From NCBI GenBank assembly GCA_964443055.1, contig CAYUBT010000044.1, positions 1 to 16,031 of the forward strand: a DNA stretch of 16,031 nucleotides. Direction: 5' to 3'. How positions within the stretch are numbered: the stretch's first letter is position 1; each line of letters begins with the position of its first letter. This document shows, in pieces, positions 7,916-15,769 of the stretch. Source of the stretch: JADYZU01 sp964443055. Its GTDB lineage: Bacteria; Pseudomonadota; Alphaproteobacteria; Rhodobacterales; Rhodobacteraceae. The notes beneath the pieces were generated by a model. It saw only the letters and a list, made by a program, of their open reading frames with translations, had not been told where the DNA came from and made no database searches. The position numbers and the translations under genes were made by a program.

Positions 7916-7934
7916 GCCCTCTCGCGGTGAGGGC
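7916..7934 (+). terminator. Weak hairpin after metY
   Basis: GCCCTC (7916-7921) and GAGGGC (7929-7934) with a seven-base loop, nine bases past the metY stop. It is followed by GAATCCTTTCC and no real T-run, so it is at best a weak terminator. Confidence 0.35.
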
Positions 7935-7972
7935 GAATCCTTTCCTCCGGTCGCGCGCGCCCCGCGCGGCCT

Positions 7973-8001
7973 GCGCCCGCCCCGCTCCGGGGGGCGGGCG
8001 C
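7973..8001. terminator. Strong GC hairpin between convergent genes
   Basis: A perfect 11-bp stem, GCGCCCGCCCC (7973-7983) with GGGGCGGGCGC (7991-8001), and a seven-base loop. It lies between the ends of metY and the SIMPL gene, so it probably ends both transcripts. On the + strand it is followed by CCGTTTCC; neither side has a long U-tract. Confidence 0.6.
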
Positions 8002-8012
8002 CCGTTTCCGCC

Positions 8013-8708
8013 TCACTCGATGGCGTAGACGATGGTCACGCTCATGCTCACCTCGATCTCGCCCGCCGCCACCGGCACCGACGCTTCGCGCATCGCATAG
8101 GCCATGGGCGCAGGCCCGCCGCCGATGCCTGATTCGCTGATCGACAGCACCTCGCCCAGGCTGACCCCGGCGGCTTCGGCATAGGTCTCGGCCCGCGCAC
8201 GGGCATCGGCGACAGCGGCCCGCCTTGCCTCATCCTCGGCGGCGGCAGGATCGGCGAGCGTGAACCTGATTCCCGACAACTCGTTCGCGCCTTCGCCGAC
8301 GATGGAATCAAGCACCGTACCGACCGTGTCGAGATCGCGCAGCCGCACCAGGACGGTGCTGCTGGCGGCATAGCCGGTCAGACGCGGCGGCTCGCCCTCG
8401 GGGTAAACTCGAACGGGGTCAAGCGACAGGCCGCTGGTCTGGATATCGCGCTCGTCCACGCCGGATCCGGACAGATGGGCAAGGACGGGGCCAAGTCCCT
8501 CGCTCATCTTCCGTAGTGCCTCCTGCGCGGTTGCGGCTTCGTGACGCACGCCGAGCGTGATCGTCGCCATGTCGGGCGCGAGCGCGACACTGCCCAGCCC
8601 GCTCACGGTCAGGGTGCGGGGGGTGTCATCGGCCAGCGCAAGCCCCGGAAGGGCCAGCGCCATCAGCGCGAAGGCGGGGGCGAGAAGGGGGCGTGTGGGC
8701 AGGGTCAT
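8013..8708 (-). CDS. SIMPL (DUF541) domain periplasmic protein
   Basis: A secreted protein of 231 residues. The N-terminus has a hydrophobic signal sequence ending LALA before DDTPRTLTV, so cleavage is expected after residue 26. The remainder is a SIMPL/DUF541 domain: it opens with LTVSGLGSVALAPDMATITLGV and ends with VSMSVTIVYAIE, as in the BP26/OMP28 periplasmic immunogenic protein group. Its molecular role is not established; members form ring-like or channel-like oligomers in some bacteria and have been linked to oxidative stress. A strong AAGGAG (complement of 8715-8720) six bases upstream fixes the ATG at 8708. It is divergent from the large membrane protein and convergent with metY. 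Confidence 0.88.
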   Translation of the reverse strand: MTLPTRPLLAPAFALMALALPGLALADDTPRTLTVSGLGSVALAPDMATITLGVRHEAATAQEALRKMSEGLGPVLAHLSGSGVDERDIQTSGLSLDPVRVYPEGEPPRLTGYAASSTVLVRLRDLDTVGTVLDSIVGEGANELSGIRFTLADPAAAEDEARRAAVADARARAETYAEAAGVSLGEVLSISESGIGGGPAPMAYAMREASVPVAAGEIEVSMSVTIVYAIE

Positions 8709-8885
8709 CGGTTTCTCCTTGAAGCCCGGACAATTCCGGATTGCATGATTGTGACGCAGATGCCCGCGCGTTTCTTGGGTGAAACCCGGGCGCGCCCTTC
8801 ATTTGCGCGGGATTATGCCGTAACCTCGCCCGACCCAAGGGAACGTGTCTGTCCTGCCCCGGCGGGGAATGCTAAGGCCGCCTGC

Positions 8886-11837
8886 ATGAAACCGGATTTC
8901 GCGCTTTCGCTCTCGCAAGAGGGGATTGTTCTCTTTCATCGGGCCCCGGACGGATGGGACGAACTGGGGACCGTAGCCGTCGATTCCACCGATCTGCTGG
9001 CCGAGCTTGCGACCCTGCGCGAGAAGGGACTCGCGGCGGCAAACCTCGGCCGCGCCGCCGCCCTGCCCTGCAAGATCGTCCTGCCGAACGATCTGGTCCG
9101 CTACATCGCGCTGGACGACCCAAGGGCGGGCGAGACCGAGATTCTGGCGGCGCTCGACGGCACGACGCCCTATCGCCTGACCGAGCTTGCGCATGACCAC
9201 CGCACCGGCGGCGGGCGGACGCATATCGCCGCCGTGGCGCGGGCGAATCTCGACGAGGCCGAGGCCTTCGCCATCGAGCACGGCTTTGCCCCGGTCGCCT
9301 TTGTCGCCACGCCCGAACCCTTCACCTTCCCGGGCGAGGTGAACTTCGGCCCGACCCGCATCGCCGCAACGATCCTGCCTGCAGGCGAGACCTTCGAGCC
9401 CGATGACGAGGGCGTGCCGATCACCCCGGCTGCCTTTGCCGCCGAAATCCGCGAGCCCGGCCCTGCGACGGCGGGTGTCGTGACCGATGACGGCACCCTG
9501 CCGGAGCCGCCGGTTGCGGAGGCGCAGCCGCCTGCCGATGCAGGTGCCGAAGACATGCCGCCAGTTCCCGCCCCCGAGCCCGGGGAGTCAGAGGCGAGCG
9601 ATCCGGCGCCCGCCACAGAGCCCGCCTTCGGCGACGCGCAGGCCCCGCTGCCGGATACGGATGACACCCGCGAAGACGAGGCGGACAATCCCGCGACAGA
9701 GGAAACCCCGGGCAAGGAAAGCGCTGACGCGGCGAGCGGCCCGCCGCCCGTCTTTGCCTCACGCAGCCGCCCGCAGGGAATCGCGCCCGCGCTGCCGCCG
9801 CTGGTTCACGCCCCGGCGCGCCCCCCCGCCCCGGAGGTAGGTGAGAGGACCGGCGAGCCGGTCTTTTCGCGCCGCAGCCTGCGTGCAGTTCCCGCAGGCG
9901 AAGGCACCCGGCAGGACTCCCCGCTGGCCACCCCGGCCACGCCGCCGGAACCCGCTGCCGACGGCGACAGAATCACCCCGCTCGCCGCCCCCGCGCGGCC
10001 TGTCACACTGCCGAAAATGCCGGGGCAGCATGCGGCCCGCGACGTTGAACCCGCGCCCGAACCCGCACGGCCGCATCGTCGGATCGGCCTTGGCCTCGTC
10101 CTTACGCTCATGCTGCTGGCCGTGCTCGCGGCCGTCGCCCTGTGGTCTACCACGCTCGAAGGCGGGCTCTCGGCCTTCCTCGACCGCGAGACGCGCCCGA
10201 CCGCCGCGACGACGCCCACCGACGCACGGCCCGCCGATCCGGTCGCCGCCGCAGGCGAGGCCGAGCGGATCGCCACGACAGGCCTTGACCCGGCAGCAGG
10301 ACCGGGGCCCGAAGCCGCCTCGCTGTCGCCCGAACTCCCCGACGGCCCCGGACCCGACGCGGAAACGCCCGGCGCGGCCACCCCGGACGCGAACGAGCGC
10401 GCGCCGGGACTGCCCGACCTTGCCCAGCCCGATACGGACGGAACAGGCGGCACCGACCTGCCCTTCGCCGCGACCGAGCCCGATGTCTCGGGCCTTCTGG
10501 CCAGGGGCGAGGCGCGCCCGGAGACCGCCCCTGACGCCGCCGATCTTCTGGCCGTCGCGGCCGGGGCGGCCGTTGTCGGCACGCTGGTGGCACCGGAAGA
10601 GGCCGATCGGGTCTATGAGGCGACCGGCGTCTGGCTGCGCGCGCCGCGCCTGCCGCTCCTGCCCCGGGGCGAGGCGCTTGACGAACTGGCCCTCAGCGCC
10701 GCCGATCCCGCGCGCGACAAGGTCGCACCCGTCGCACTGGCCGAGGGCCCCGGACTCGCTCCCGATCCGGGCCTGCCGATGCAGCCCGATCCGCCGCCCG
10801 CCGGCACGACAATCACCCGCGATGCACGTGGGATCATCGTCGCCACACCGGACGGCGTGCTCCTGCCCACCGGAATCACGGTCTTCGCGGGCGCGCCCCC
10901 CGTCGTTCCGCCGACCCGGCCCGGCACCCCGCCGCCGCCCCCGGCCATCGAGGCGGCCGCCATGGTCGAAGCCTCGGGCATCCGCCCGCCCGCACGGCCC
11001 GAATCCGTTCTTCAGGCAGCCATCGCCGCAGGCGCGGTCGAGGCGGAGGAGCAGCCGGAAGAGGCGGTCCTCGAAGACGCGAGCGATGATGACGACGGCG
11101 CGGCCATCGAGGCCCCGGCAGGCGGCGTCGCGCTCGCCCTCGTCGCACCCGCTCTGCGACCACAGGCACGAAGCGAATCAGCCGTTCCCCCGCCCTCATG
11201 GGAGGGAACCCCGCCGCCCAACCGGCCCGCCTCCTTCGCCTCTCTTGCCGCGCCCGAAGCGCAGCCCCCCGAACCCGCCGCCGAAGACCCGCTCGCCGAG
11301 ACATTGAGCGCCATCGTCGCGGGCCCGGACCCGCTGCAGGGCGTCACCGCAAGTGCGGTGCCGCAGGCCCAGCGTCCCGACGCGCGCCCGCGCAACTTCA
11401 ACCGGGTGGTGCAGACACAGACCGAAATCCTCGCCCGCGCCTCTACGGCAGCACCTGCCGCAGCACCGGCCTCCGAACCTGCTCCTGCGGCCCAACCGGC
11501 AGCAGGCCCCGCCACAAGCGGCAACCTGACTCGCGAGGAGGAGGCCGAGGCCGCCACCGAGGTGAGCACCGTCGCCGCCCCCGCGACAGGCCCCACGCCG
11601 GGCGGCGCAGCACAGGCGGCGACCGTCAGCCGCGCCATCAACCTGCGCGAGATCAACCTGATCGGTGTCTTCGGTCCGCAATCGGCACGCCGGGCACTGG
11701 TCCGGCTCGCCAATGGCCGCCTCGTGCGGGTGGGCGTCGGCGACAGCCTTGACGGCGGACAGGTCGTGGCGATCGGTGACGGATTTCTCAACTACGCCAA
11801 ACGCGGCCAGACCTATTCGCTGCAGGTCCCCGGCTGA
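8886..11837 (+). CDS. Large single-pass membrane protein with GspL/PilM-like N-terminus and GspC/PilP-like C-terminus
   Basis: 983 residues from the ATG at 8886, with TAAGG about nine bases upstream. The frame is open back to 8541, but that part overlaps the divergent SIMPL gene and does not look coding. Residues 1-165 look folded: LPCKIVLPNDLVRYIALDDP (60-79) and ILAALDGTTPYRLTELAHD recall the cytoplasmic domain of GspL/PilM. Residues 170-399 are acidic and Pro/Ala-rich. A single membrane helix lies at about 400-421 (IGLGLVLTLMLLAVLAAVAL). Residues 422-916 are mostly low-complexity with a small ordered-looking island at 643-680. Residues 917-983 (INLIGVFG, RALVRLANGRLVRVGVGDSL, GGQVVAIGDG) resemble the HR domain of GspC or PilP. 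It is probably anchored in the inner membrane with the C-terminus in the periplasm. No secretion or pilus gene is beside it and its role is unknown. Confidence 0.75.
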   Translation: MKPDFALSLSQEGIVLFHRAPDGWDELGTVAVDSTDLLAELATLREKGLAAANLGRAAALPCKIVLPNDLVRYIALDDPRAGETEILAALDGTTPYRLTELAHDHRTGGGRTHIAAVARANLDEAEAFAIEHGFAPVAFVATPEPFTFPGEVNFGPTRIAATILPAGETFEPDDEGVPITPAAFAAEIREPGPATAGVVTDDGTLPEPPVAEAQPPADAGAEDMPPVPAPEPGESEASDPAPATEPAFGDAQAPLPDTDDTREDEADNPATEETPGKESADAASGPPPVFASRSRPQGIAPALPPLVHAPARPPAPEVGERTGEPVFSRRSLRAVPAGEGTRQDSPLATPATPPEPAADGDRITPLAAPARPVTLPKMPGQHAARDVEPAPEPARPHRRIGLGLVLTLMLLAVLAAVALWSTTLEGGLSAFLDRETRPTAATTPTDARPADPVAAAGEAERIATTGLDPAAGPGPEAASLSPELPDGPGPDAETPGAATPDANERAPGLPDLAQPDTDGTGGTDLPFAATEPDVSGLLARGEARPETAPDAADLLAVAAGAAVVGTLVAPEEADRVYEATGVWLRAPRLPLLPRGEALDELALSAADPARDKVAPVALAEGPGLAPDPGLPMQPDPPPAGTTITRDARGIIVATPDGVLLPTGITVFAGAPPVVPPTRPGTPPPPPAIEAAAMVEASGIRPPARPESVLQAAIAAGAVEAEEQPEEAVLEDASDDDDGAAIEAPAGGVALALVAPALRPQARSESAVPPPSWEGTPPPNRPASFASLAAPEAQPPEPAAEDPLAETLSAIVAGPDPLQGVTASAVPQAQRPDARPRNFNRVVQTQTEILARASTAAPAAAPASEPAPAAQPAAGPATSGNLTREEEAEAATEVSTVAAPATGPTPGGAAQAATVSRAINLREINLIGVFGPQSARRALVRLANGRLVRVGVGDSLDGGQVVAIGDGFLNYAKRGQTYSLQVPG

Positions 11838-11847
11838 CGGGCTTTTT

Positions 11848-11869
11848 GCTGCGACCCGGCCGGGGCAGC
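11848..11869 (+). terminator. Hairpin after the large membrane protein gene
   Basis: GCTGC (11848-11852) pairs with GCAGC (11865-11869), with CCCGG/CCGGG inside (11855-11864) and a two-base bulge. It lies 11 bases after the stop. The T5 run (11843-11847) precedes rather than follows the stem, so this is not a canonical intrinsic terminator. Confidence 0.3.
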
Positions 11870-11883
11870 CGACGAAACGCCGA

Positions 11884-11919
11884 GCCTGCGCGCAATCGGC
11901 CGATTGCGCCGCTGCAGGC
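11884..11919. promoter_or_regulatory. Perfect 20-bp palindrome, likely operator of the aminotransferase gene
   Basis: GCGCAATCGGCCGATTGCGC (11890-11909) is its own reverse complement. It is flanked by further complementary arms, GCCTGC (11884-11889) and GCAGGC (11914-11919), with four unpaired bases on the right. Its right half contains TTGCGC, the candidate -35 element, so a protein bound here would block the promoter. As RNA it would be a strong stem, so a terminator of the preceding gene is the alternative. Confidence 0.5.
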
Positions 11920-11932
11920 GGGCGGATAGCCT
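11904..11932 (+). promoter_or_regulatory. Candidate promoter of the aminotransferase gene
   Basis: TTGCGC (11904-11909), a 17-base spacer and TAGCCT (11927-11932). The start would be near 11939, leaving about 20 bases before the ATG with GAGG (11948-11951) as ribosome site. Matches are modest and read by eye. Confidence 0.3.
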
Positions 11933-11959
11933 CGCCGCTACAGACATGAGGATGCATCC

Positions 11960-13327
11960 ATGCGCGATTTCAGCCCCAACAGCTGGGAAGGCCGGGCCGA
12001 TGCCCATTCCTTCTACGGTTTCACCGATCTGCCCACCGTCCACGAACGCGGCACGGTTGTCGTCACCCACGGCACCGGCCCCTATGTGCATGACGTGCAC
12101 GGGCGCTCCTATCTCGACGCCAATTCCGGCCTGTGGAACATGGTCGCGGGCTTTGACCATCCGGGCATGATCGCCGCCGCGCAGGAACAATATGCCCGCT
12201 TCCCCGGCTATCACGCCTTCTTCGGCCGCATGTCCGACCAGACGGTGATGCTGTCGGAAAAGCTGGTCGAGGTCTCGCCCTTCGAGAGCGGCAAGGTGTT
12301 CTACACCAACTCGGGCTCGGAAGCGAACGACACGATGGTCAAGATGCTGTGGTTCCTCTTCGCCTCCGAGGGCCAGCCGCAGAGGCGCAAGATCCTCACC
12401 CGGGTGAATGCCTATCACGGGGTCACGGCCGTGTCGGCCTCGATGACCGGCAAGCCCTACAATTCGGTATTCGGCCTGCCCCTGCCCGGCTTCATCCACC
12501 TCACATGTCCGCATTACTGGAGGAACGGGAAGGACGGCGAGACCGAGGCGCAGTTCACGGCGCGCATGGCGGCCGAACTCGAGGCCACGATCATCAAGGA
12601 AGGCCCCGAGACCATCGCCGGCTTCTTCGCCGAACCCGTGCAGGGCGCGGGCGGCGTGATCCCGCCTTCGGACGGCTATTTCCAGGCGGTCGTTCCGGTC
12701 CTGCGCAAATACGGGATTCCGGTGATCTCGGATGAGGTCATCACCGGCTTCGGCCGCACCGGCAATACCTGGGGCTGCGAGACCTATGATTTCATGCCCG
12801 ATGCGATCATCTCGTCGAAGAACCTGACGGCAGGATTCTTCCCGATGGGCGCGGTGATCCTTGGTCCCGATCTGGCCGCGCGGCTTCAGGAAGCGACCGA
12901 GAAGATCGCCGAATTCCCGCATGGCTTCACCGCCTCGGGCCATCCGGTAGGCTGCGCCATCGCGCTCAAGGCCATCGACGTGGTGATGAACGAGGGGCTG
13001 GCAGACAATGTGAAGGCCCTGACCCCGAAATTCGAGGCGGGGCTCGCGCAGCTGGCCGGAAAGGCCAATATCGGCGAATGGCGCGGCAAGGGGCTGATGG
13101 GCGCGCTCGAGGCGGTGGCGGACAAGGCGACCAAGTCACCCTTTGCCGACGATATCCAGGTCTCGGAACGGATCGCCAATGCCTGCACCGATCAGGGGCT
13201 GATCTGTCGGCCGCTCGGGCAGTCGATCGTGCTGGCACCGCCCTTCATCATGACCGAAGCGCAGATGGACGAGATGTTCGACAAGCTGGACACGGCACTC
13301 GACAAGGTCTTTGCCGAAGTCGCCTGA
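11960..13327 (+). CDS. Class-III PLP aminotransferase (omega-amino acid:pyruvate type)
   Basis: Cytoplasmic PLP enzyme of 455 residues that moves an amino group from an omega-amino acid or amine to a keto acid, probably pyruvate. TNSGSEANDTMVK (116-128) is the PLP phosphate loop, YHGVTAVSASMTG (152-164) the ring-stacking segment, FAEPVQGAGGVIPP (223-236) the conserved glutamate strand, ISDEVITGFGRTG (256-268) carries Asp258, and SSKNLTAGFFPMGAV (285-299) carries the Schiff-base Lys287. The ATG at 11960 has GAGG eight bases upstream; two closer-packed upstream ATGs (11946, 11952) lack a site. It stands alone between a long membrane-protein gene and a convergent mutL unit, so context gives no substrate. 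Beta-alanine, GABA, taurine or putrescine transaminase activity are all possible. Confidence 0.88.
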   Translation: MRDFSPNSWEGRADAHSFYGFTDLPTVHERGTVVVTHGTGPYVHDVHGRSYLDANSGLWNMVAGFDHPGMIAAAQEQYARFPGYHAFFGRMSDQTVMLSEKLVEVSPFESGKVFYTNSGSEANDTMVKMLWFLFASEGQPQRRKILTRVNAYHGVTAVSASMTGKPYNSVFGLPLPGFIHLTCPHYWRNGKDGETEAQFTARMAAELEATIIKEGPETIAGFFAEPVQGAGGVIPPSDGYFQAVVPVLRKYGIPVISDEVITGFGRTGNTWGCETYDFMPDAIISSKNLTAGFFPMGAVILGPDLAARLQEATEKIAEFPHGFTASGHPVGCAIALKAIDVVMNEGLADNVKALTPKFEAGLAQLAGKANIGEWRGKGLMGALEAVADKATKSPFADDIQVSERIANACTDQGLICRPLGQSIVLAPPFIMTEAQMDEMFDKLDTALDKVFAEVA

Positions 13328-13356
13328 CCATTTCGTTGCGTTGAGCGCGCCACGGT

Positions 13357-13380
13357 CGGGGCATGATGATACATGCTCCG
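13357..13380. terminator. Hairpin between convergent genes
   Basis: CGGGGCATG (13357-13365) and CATGCTCCG (13372-13380) form a 9-bp stem with one G-U pair and an ATGATA loop, 30 bases after the aminotransferase stop. No U-tract follows. Possible factor-assisted terminator for the + strand. Confidence 0.4.
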
Positions 13381-13402
13381 ATCCGCCAACTCCCTCATGT
13401 CC

Positions 13403-13423
13403 GGGCCGGCTTGACCCCGGCCC
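13403..13423. terminator. Second hairpin, nearer the lipoprotein gene end
   Basis: GGGCCGG (13403-13409) and CCGGCCC (13417-13423) form a 7-bp stem with a seven-base loop, about 19 bases beyond the lipoprotein stop on the - strand. It has no U-tract in either direction. Confidence 0.35.
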
Positions 13424-13441
13424 GTGGCGGGGTGCCGGGCT

Positions 13442-13879
13442 TCAGTTCCCCGCGCCCTGCCCCAGCCGCGCACTGATCCACGGCCCGGGCTCACGATCCG
13501 CCGGGCCCCAGACCAGCGGCACCGCAGCCCCGCCCGGCAGGCCGAGCGTGCCGTCGCCGCCGGGGGCGAGATGGAACACCCGTCCGTGCAGCCCCGTGAC
13601 AACCATGTGATCACGCGTCGTACTCACCGTGCCTGCGGGTCCCGAAAGCGAGTCAGCACAGACCGCCGCCCCCCCGCGACAGGGGACCAGAAGCCAGCTC
13701 CTGAGCCGCCCGCCCTCGCGGGCAAGCACGCTGACAGGGCCCTGCGCGAAGGGCATCCAGCCGCTCCCCTCGCCCCAGGCGCGTTCCGAGGCGGCGGTGA
13801 TGTCGTCCCATTCTGGCGCGGGCGCAGCGCAGGAGGCCAGCGTCAGCGCTGCCAGCAGGGCGGTTGCGGTGCGGATCAT
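13442..13879 (-). CDS. Small predicted lipoprotein, function unknown
   Basis: A protein of 145 residues whose first 17 residues are a lipoprotein signal: MIRTATALLAALTLASC, with lipobox LASC and Cys17 as the lipidation site. The mature part has two further cysteines, 67 and 74 (CRGGAAVC), that could form a disulfide in the periplasm. It is Gly- and Trp-containing with no domain I recognise. It starts 24 bases after the mutL stop on the same strand, with a weak GTGAG ribosome site, so it is probably the second gene of a mutL transcript. The residue after the cysteine is Ala, which in enterobacterial rules favours the outer membrane; that rule may not carry over. I cannot assign a function. Confidence 0.75.
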   Translation of the reverse strand: MIRTATALLAALTLASCAAPAPEWDDITAASERAWGEGSGWMPFAQGPVSVLAREGGRLRSWLLVPCRGGAAVCADSLSGPAGTVSTTRDHMVVTGLHGRVFHLAPGGDGTLGLPGGAAVPLVWGPADREPGPWISARLGQGAGN

Positions 13880-13903
13880 GTGCTCACTTTCATTCCGTTT
13901 CCA

Positions 13904-15736
13904 TCAGCGCCGGGCAAACAGCCGTTCGATATCGGACAGTTTCAGTTCCACCCAGGTGGGCCGCCCGTGATTGCACTGGCCCGAATTGGGCGTGGCTTCC
14001 ATCTCGCGCAGCAGCGCGTTCATCTCGTCCCCCCTGAGGCTCCGCCCCGCACGGACCGAGCCGTGACAGGCCATGCGGCTGAGGATCGCGTCGATCCTTT
14101 GCCCCACAAGCCGCGTCTCGTCCTGATCGACGAGTTCGTCGAGAATGTCACGCAAAAGCGCGGCGCAGTCCACCTCGCCAAGCGCTGCAGGCGTCTCTCG
14201 GACCGCGACCGCACCGGGGCCGAAGGGTTCGATCACGAGGCCCATCTGCGCGAAGTCTTCCACATGCTCCAGCAAAAGCCCCGCCTCATCCGCCGCCAGT
14301 TCGACAATCTGCGGAATGAGGAGCGCCTGTGCGGGCACGCCCCTTTCGGCCATCTGGCGCTTGAAACCTTCATAGACCAGCCGTTCATGCGCGGCGTGCT
14401 GGTCGACAATCACCATCCCGTCGCGTGTCTGGGCGACGATATAGGTGCCATGCACCTGCGCCCGCGCCGCCCCGAGCGGGAGAGCCTCGCCCGTCTGCGA
14501 AGGTTCTTCCACCCGTGCGGCAGGTGTGAACCCGGCGGCAGCTTCGGCAAAGCCCGGGGCCTGCGCGGCATAGGCGGTGCGAATCGCGCCCGGGGCGGGC
14601 CGCCCGCCGTGCCAGCCCTGCGCTGCCGGGGAGGACGCCGGGGCAGACATGGCCCCGAGTGCCGCACCCGAGAGCGTCGTCGCGCTGCGCATTCCCTCTT
14701 CGGCCAGCGCGTGGCGGATCGCCGTCACGATCAGCCCGCGCACGAGGCCCGGATCGCGGAACCGCACCTCGGTCTTTGCCGGATGCACGTTCACGTCGAC
14801 CTCGCGCGTCGGACTGGCGATATTCAGGACCGCCGCCGGATGGCGGTCGCGCGGCAGAAGATCGCCATAGCCCGCGCGGAGCGCCCCCAGAAGCTGCCGG
14901 TCGCGCACCGGGCGGCCGTTCACCTGCAGATGCTGCGCCACCGCCGCCCCGCGCGAAAAGGTGGGCAGGCTGACGTGGCCCGTCAGATGCAACCCCTCGC
15001 GACCCGCGTCGATGGCCACAGCGTTCCGGGCAAAATCCCCGCCCATCACCGCGCCGATCCGGCGCAGGCGGGCGTCGAAGAGGTCGCCCTCCTCGGCCTC
15101 GAGCCGCAGCACCGTCCTTTCACCCCCACCGCTGGTGTCACGCAAGGTGAAGGCGACGCCGGGTTCGGCAAGCGCGAGGCGGCGGATCATCTCGGTGACG
15201 GCTTGGGATTCGGCCCGCTCGCTGCGCAGGAACTTGAGCCGCGCGGGCGTGGCGAAGAACAGGTCGCGCAACTCCACCACCGTCCCGCGCGTGAGCGCCG
15301 CGGGCCGCACCGGGCCGATCACGCCCCCTTCGGCCGTGATCGCCGCCGCCTCATGGCCCGGGCTGCGCGAGGTGAGCGTGAGCCGTCCGACCGCCGCCAG
15401 CGACGCCAGCGCCTCGCCGCGAAAACCGAAGGAATGGATGTCGAGCAGGTCGCCCCCGCCCAGTTTCGAGGTCGCATGACGGGCGAGGGCAAGCGGCAGG
15501 TCATCGGGCGCGATGCCGCAACCGTCATCCGTGACCCGGATGAGCGAACGACCACCTTCCGCGATCACCACCTCGATCCGCCGTGCCCCCGCATCGAGCG
15601 CGTTCTCGACCAGTTCCTTCACCGCCGAGGCGGGGCGTTCGACTACCTCGCCCGCCGCGATGCGATTGATGAGGCCATCGTCAAGCTGGCGGATGACGGG
15701 GAGGGATGCGGACATATGGGGGGCGGGCGCGCTCAT
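13904..15736 (-). CDS. mutL: DNA mismatch repair protein MutL
   Basis: MutL, 610 residues, couples mismatch recognition by MutS to strand incision. The N-terminal GHKL ATPase has ELVENALDAG (41-50; Glu44 catalytic, Asn45 for magnesium), DDGCGI (70-75), RHATSKL (86-92) and GFRGEAL (104-110). A variable Ala/Pro linker at about 335-410 leads to the C-terminal dimerisation domain. The endonuclease signature DQHAAHERLVYE (445-456) and the zinc-site partners ACHG (556-559) and QCNHGRP (587-593) are all present. This MutL is therefore expected to nick DNA itself, as in bacteria lacking MutH. The ATG at 15736 has TAGGGA about seven bases upstream; an internal ATG at codon 8 has no such site. A small lipoprotein gene follows, and antitoxin remains precede it. 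Confidence 0.96.
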   Translation of the reverse strand: MSAPAPHMSASLPVIRQLDDGLINRIAAGEVVERPASAVKELVENALDAGARRIEVVIAEGGRSLIRVTDDGCGIAPDDLPLALARHATSKLGGGDLLDIHSFGFRGEALASLAAVGRLTLTSRSPGHEAAAITAEGGVIGPVRPAALTRGTVVELRDLFFATPARLKFLRSERAESQAVTEMIRRLALAEPGVAFTLRDTSGGGERTVLRLEAEEGDLFDARLRRIGAVMGGDFARNAVAIDAGREGLHLTGHVSLPTFSRGAAVAQHLQVNGRPVRDRQLLGALRAGYGDLLPRDRHPAAVLNIASPTREVDVNVHPAKTEVRFRDPGLVRGLIVTAIRHALAEEGMRSATTLSGAALGAMSAPASSPAAQGWHGGRPAPGAIRTAYAAQAPGFAEAAAGFTPAARVEEPSQTGEALPLGAARAQVHGTYIVAQTRDGMVIVDQHAAHERLVYEGFKRQMAERGVPAQALLIPQIVELAADEAGLLLEHVEDFAQMGLVIEPFGPGAVAVRETPAALGEVDCAALLRDILDELVDQDETRLVGQRIDAILSRMACHGSVRAGRSLRGDEMNALLREMEATPNSGQCNHGRPTWVELKLSDIERLFARR

Positions 15737-15769
15737 GACGCAATCCCTAGCACGAGGCGAGGTGATTCG

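Noticed and set aside
8541..8885. N-terminal extension of the large membrane protein
   Set aside because: It runs antisense over the SIMPL gene start and its ribosome site. The translated residues are His/Arg/Gln-rich shadow, and a proper start with a ribosome site is at 8886.
9841..11307. 488-codon + frame and several long - frames within the large Pro-rich gene
   Set aside because: Arg/Pro- or Ser/Gly-only composition from reading GC-rich repeats in other frames. No start context or motif.
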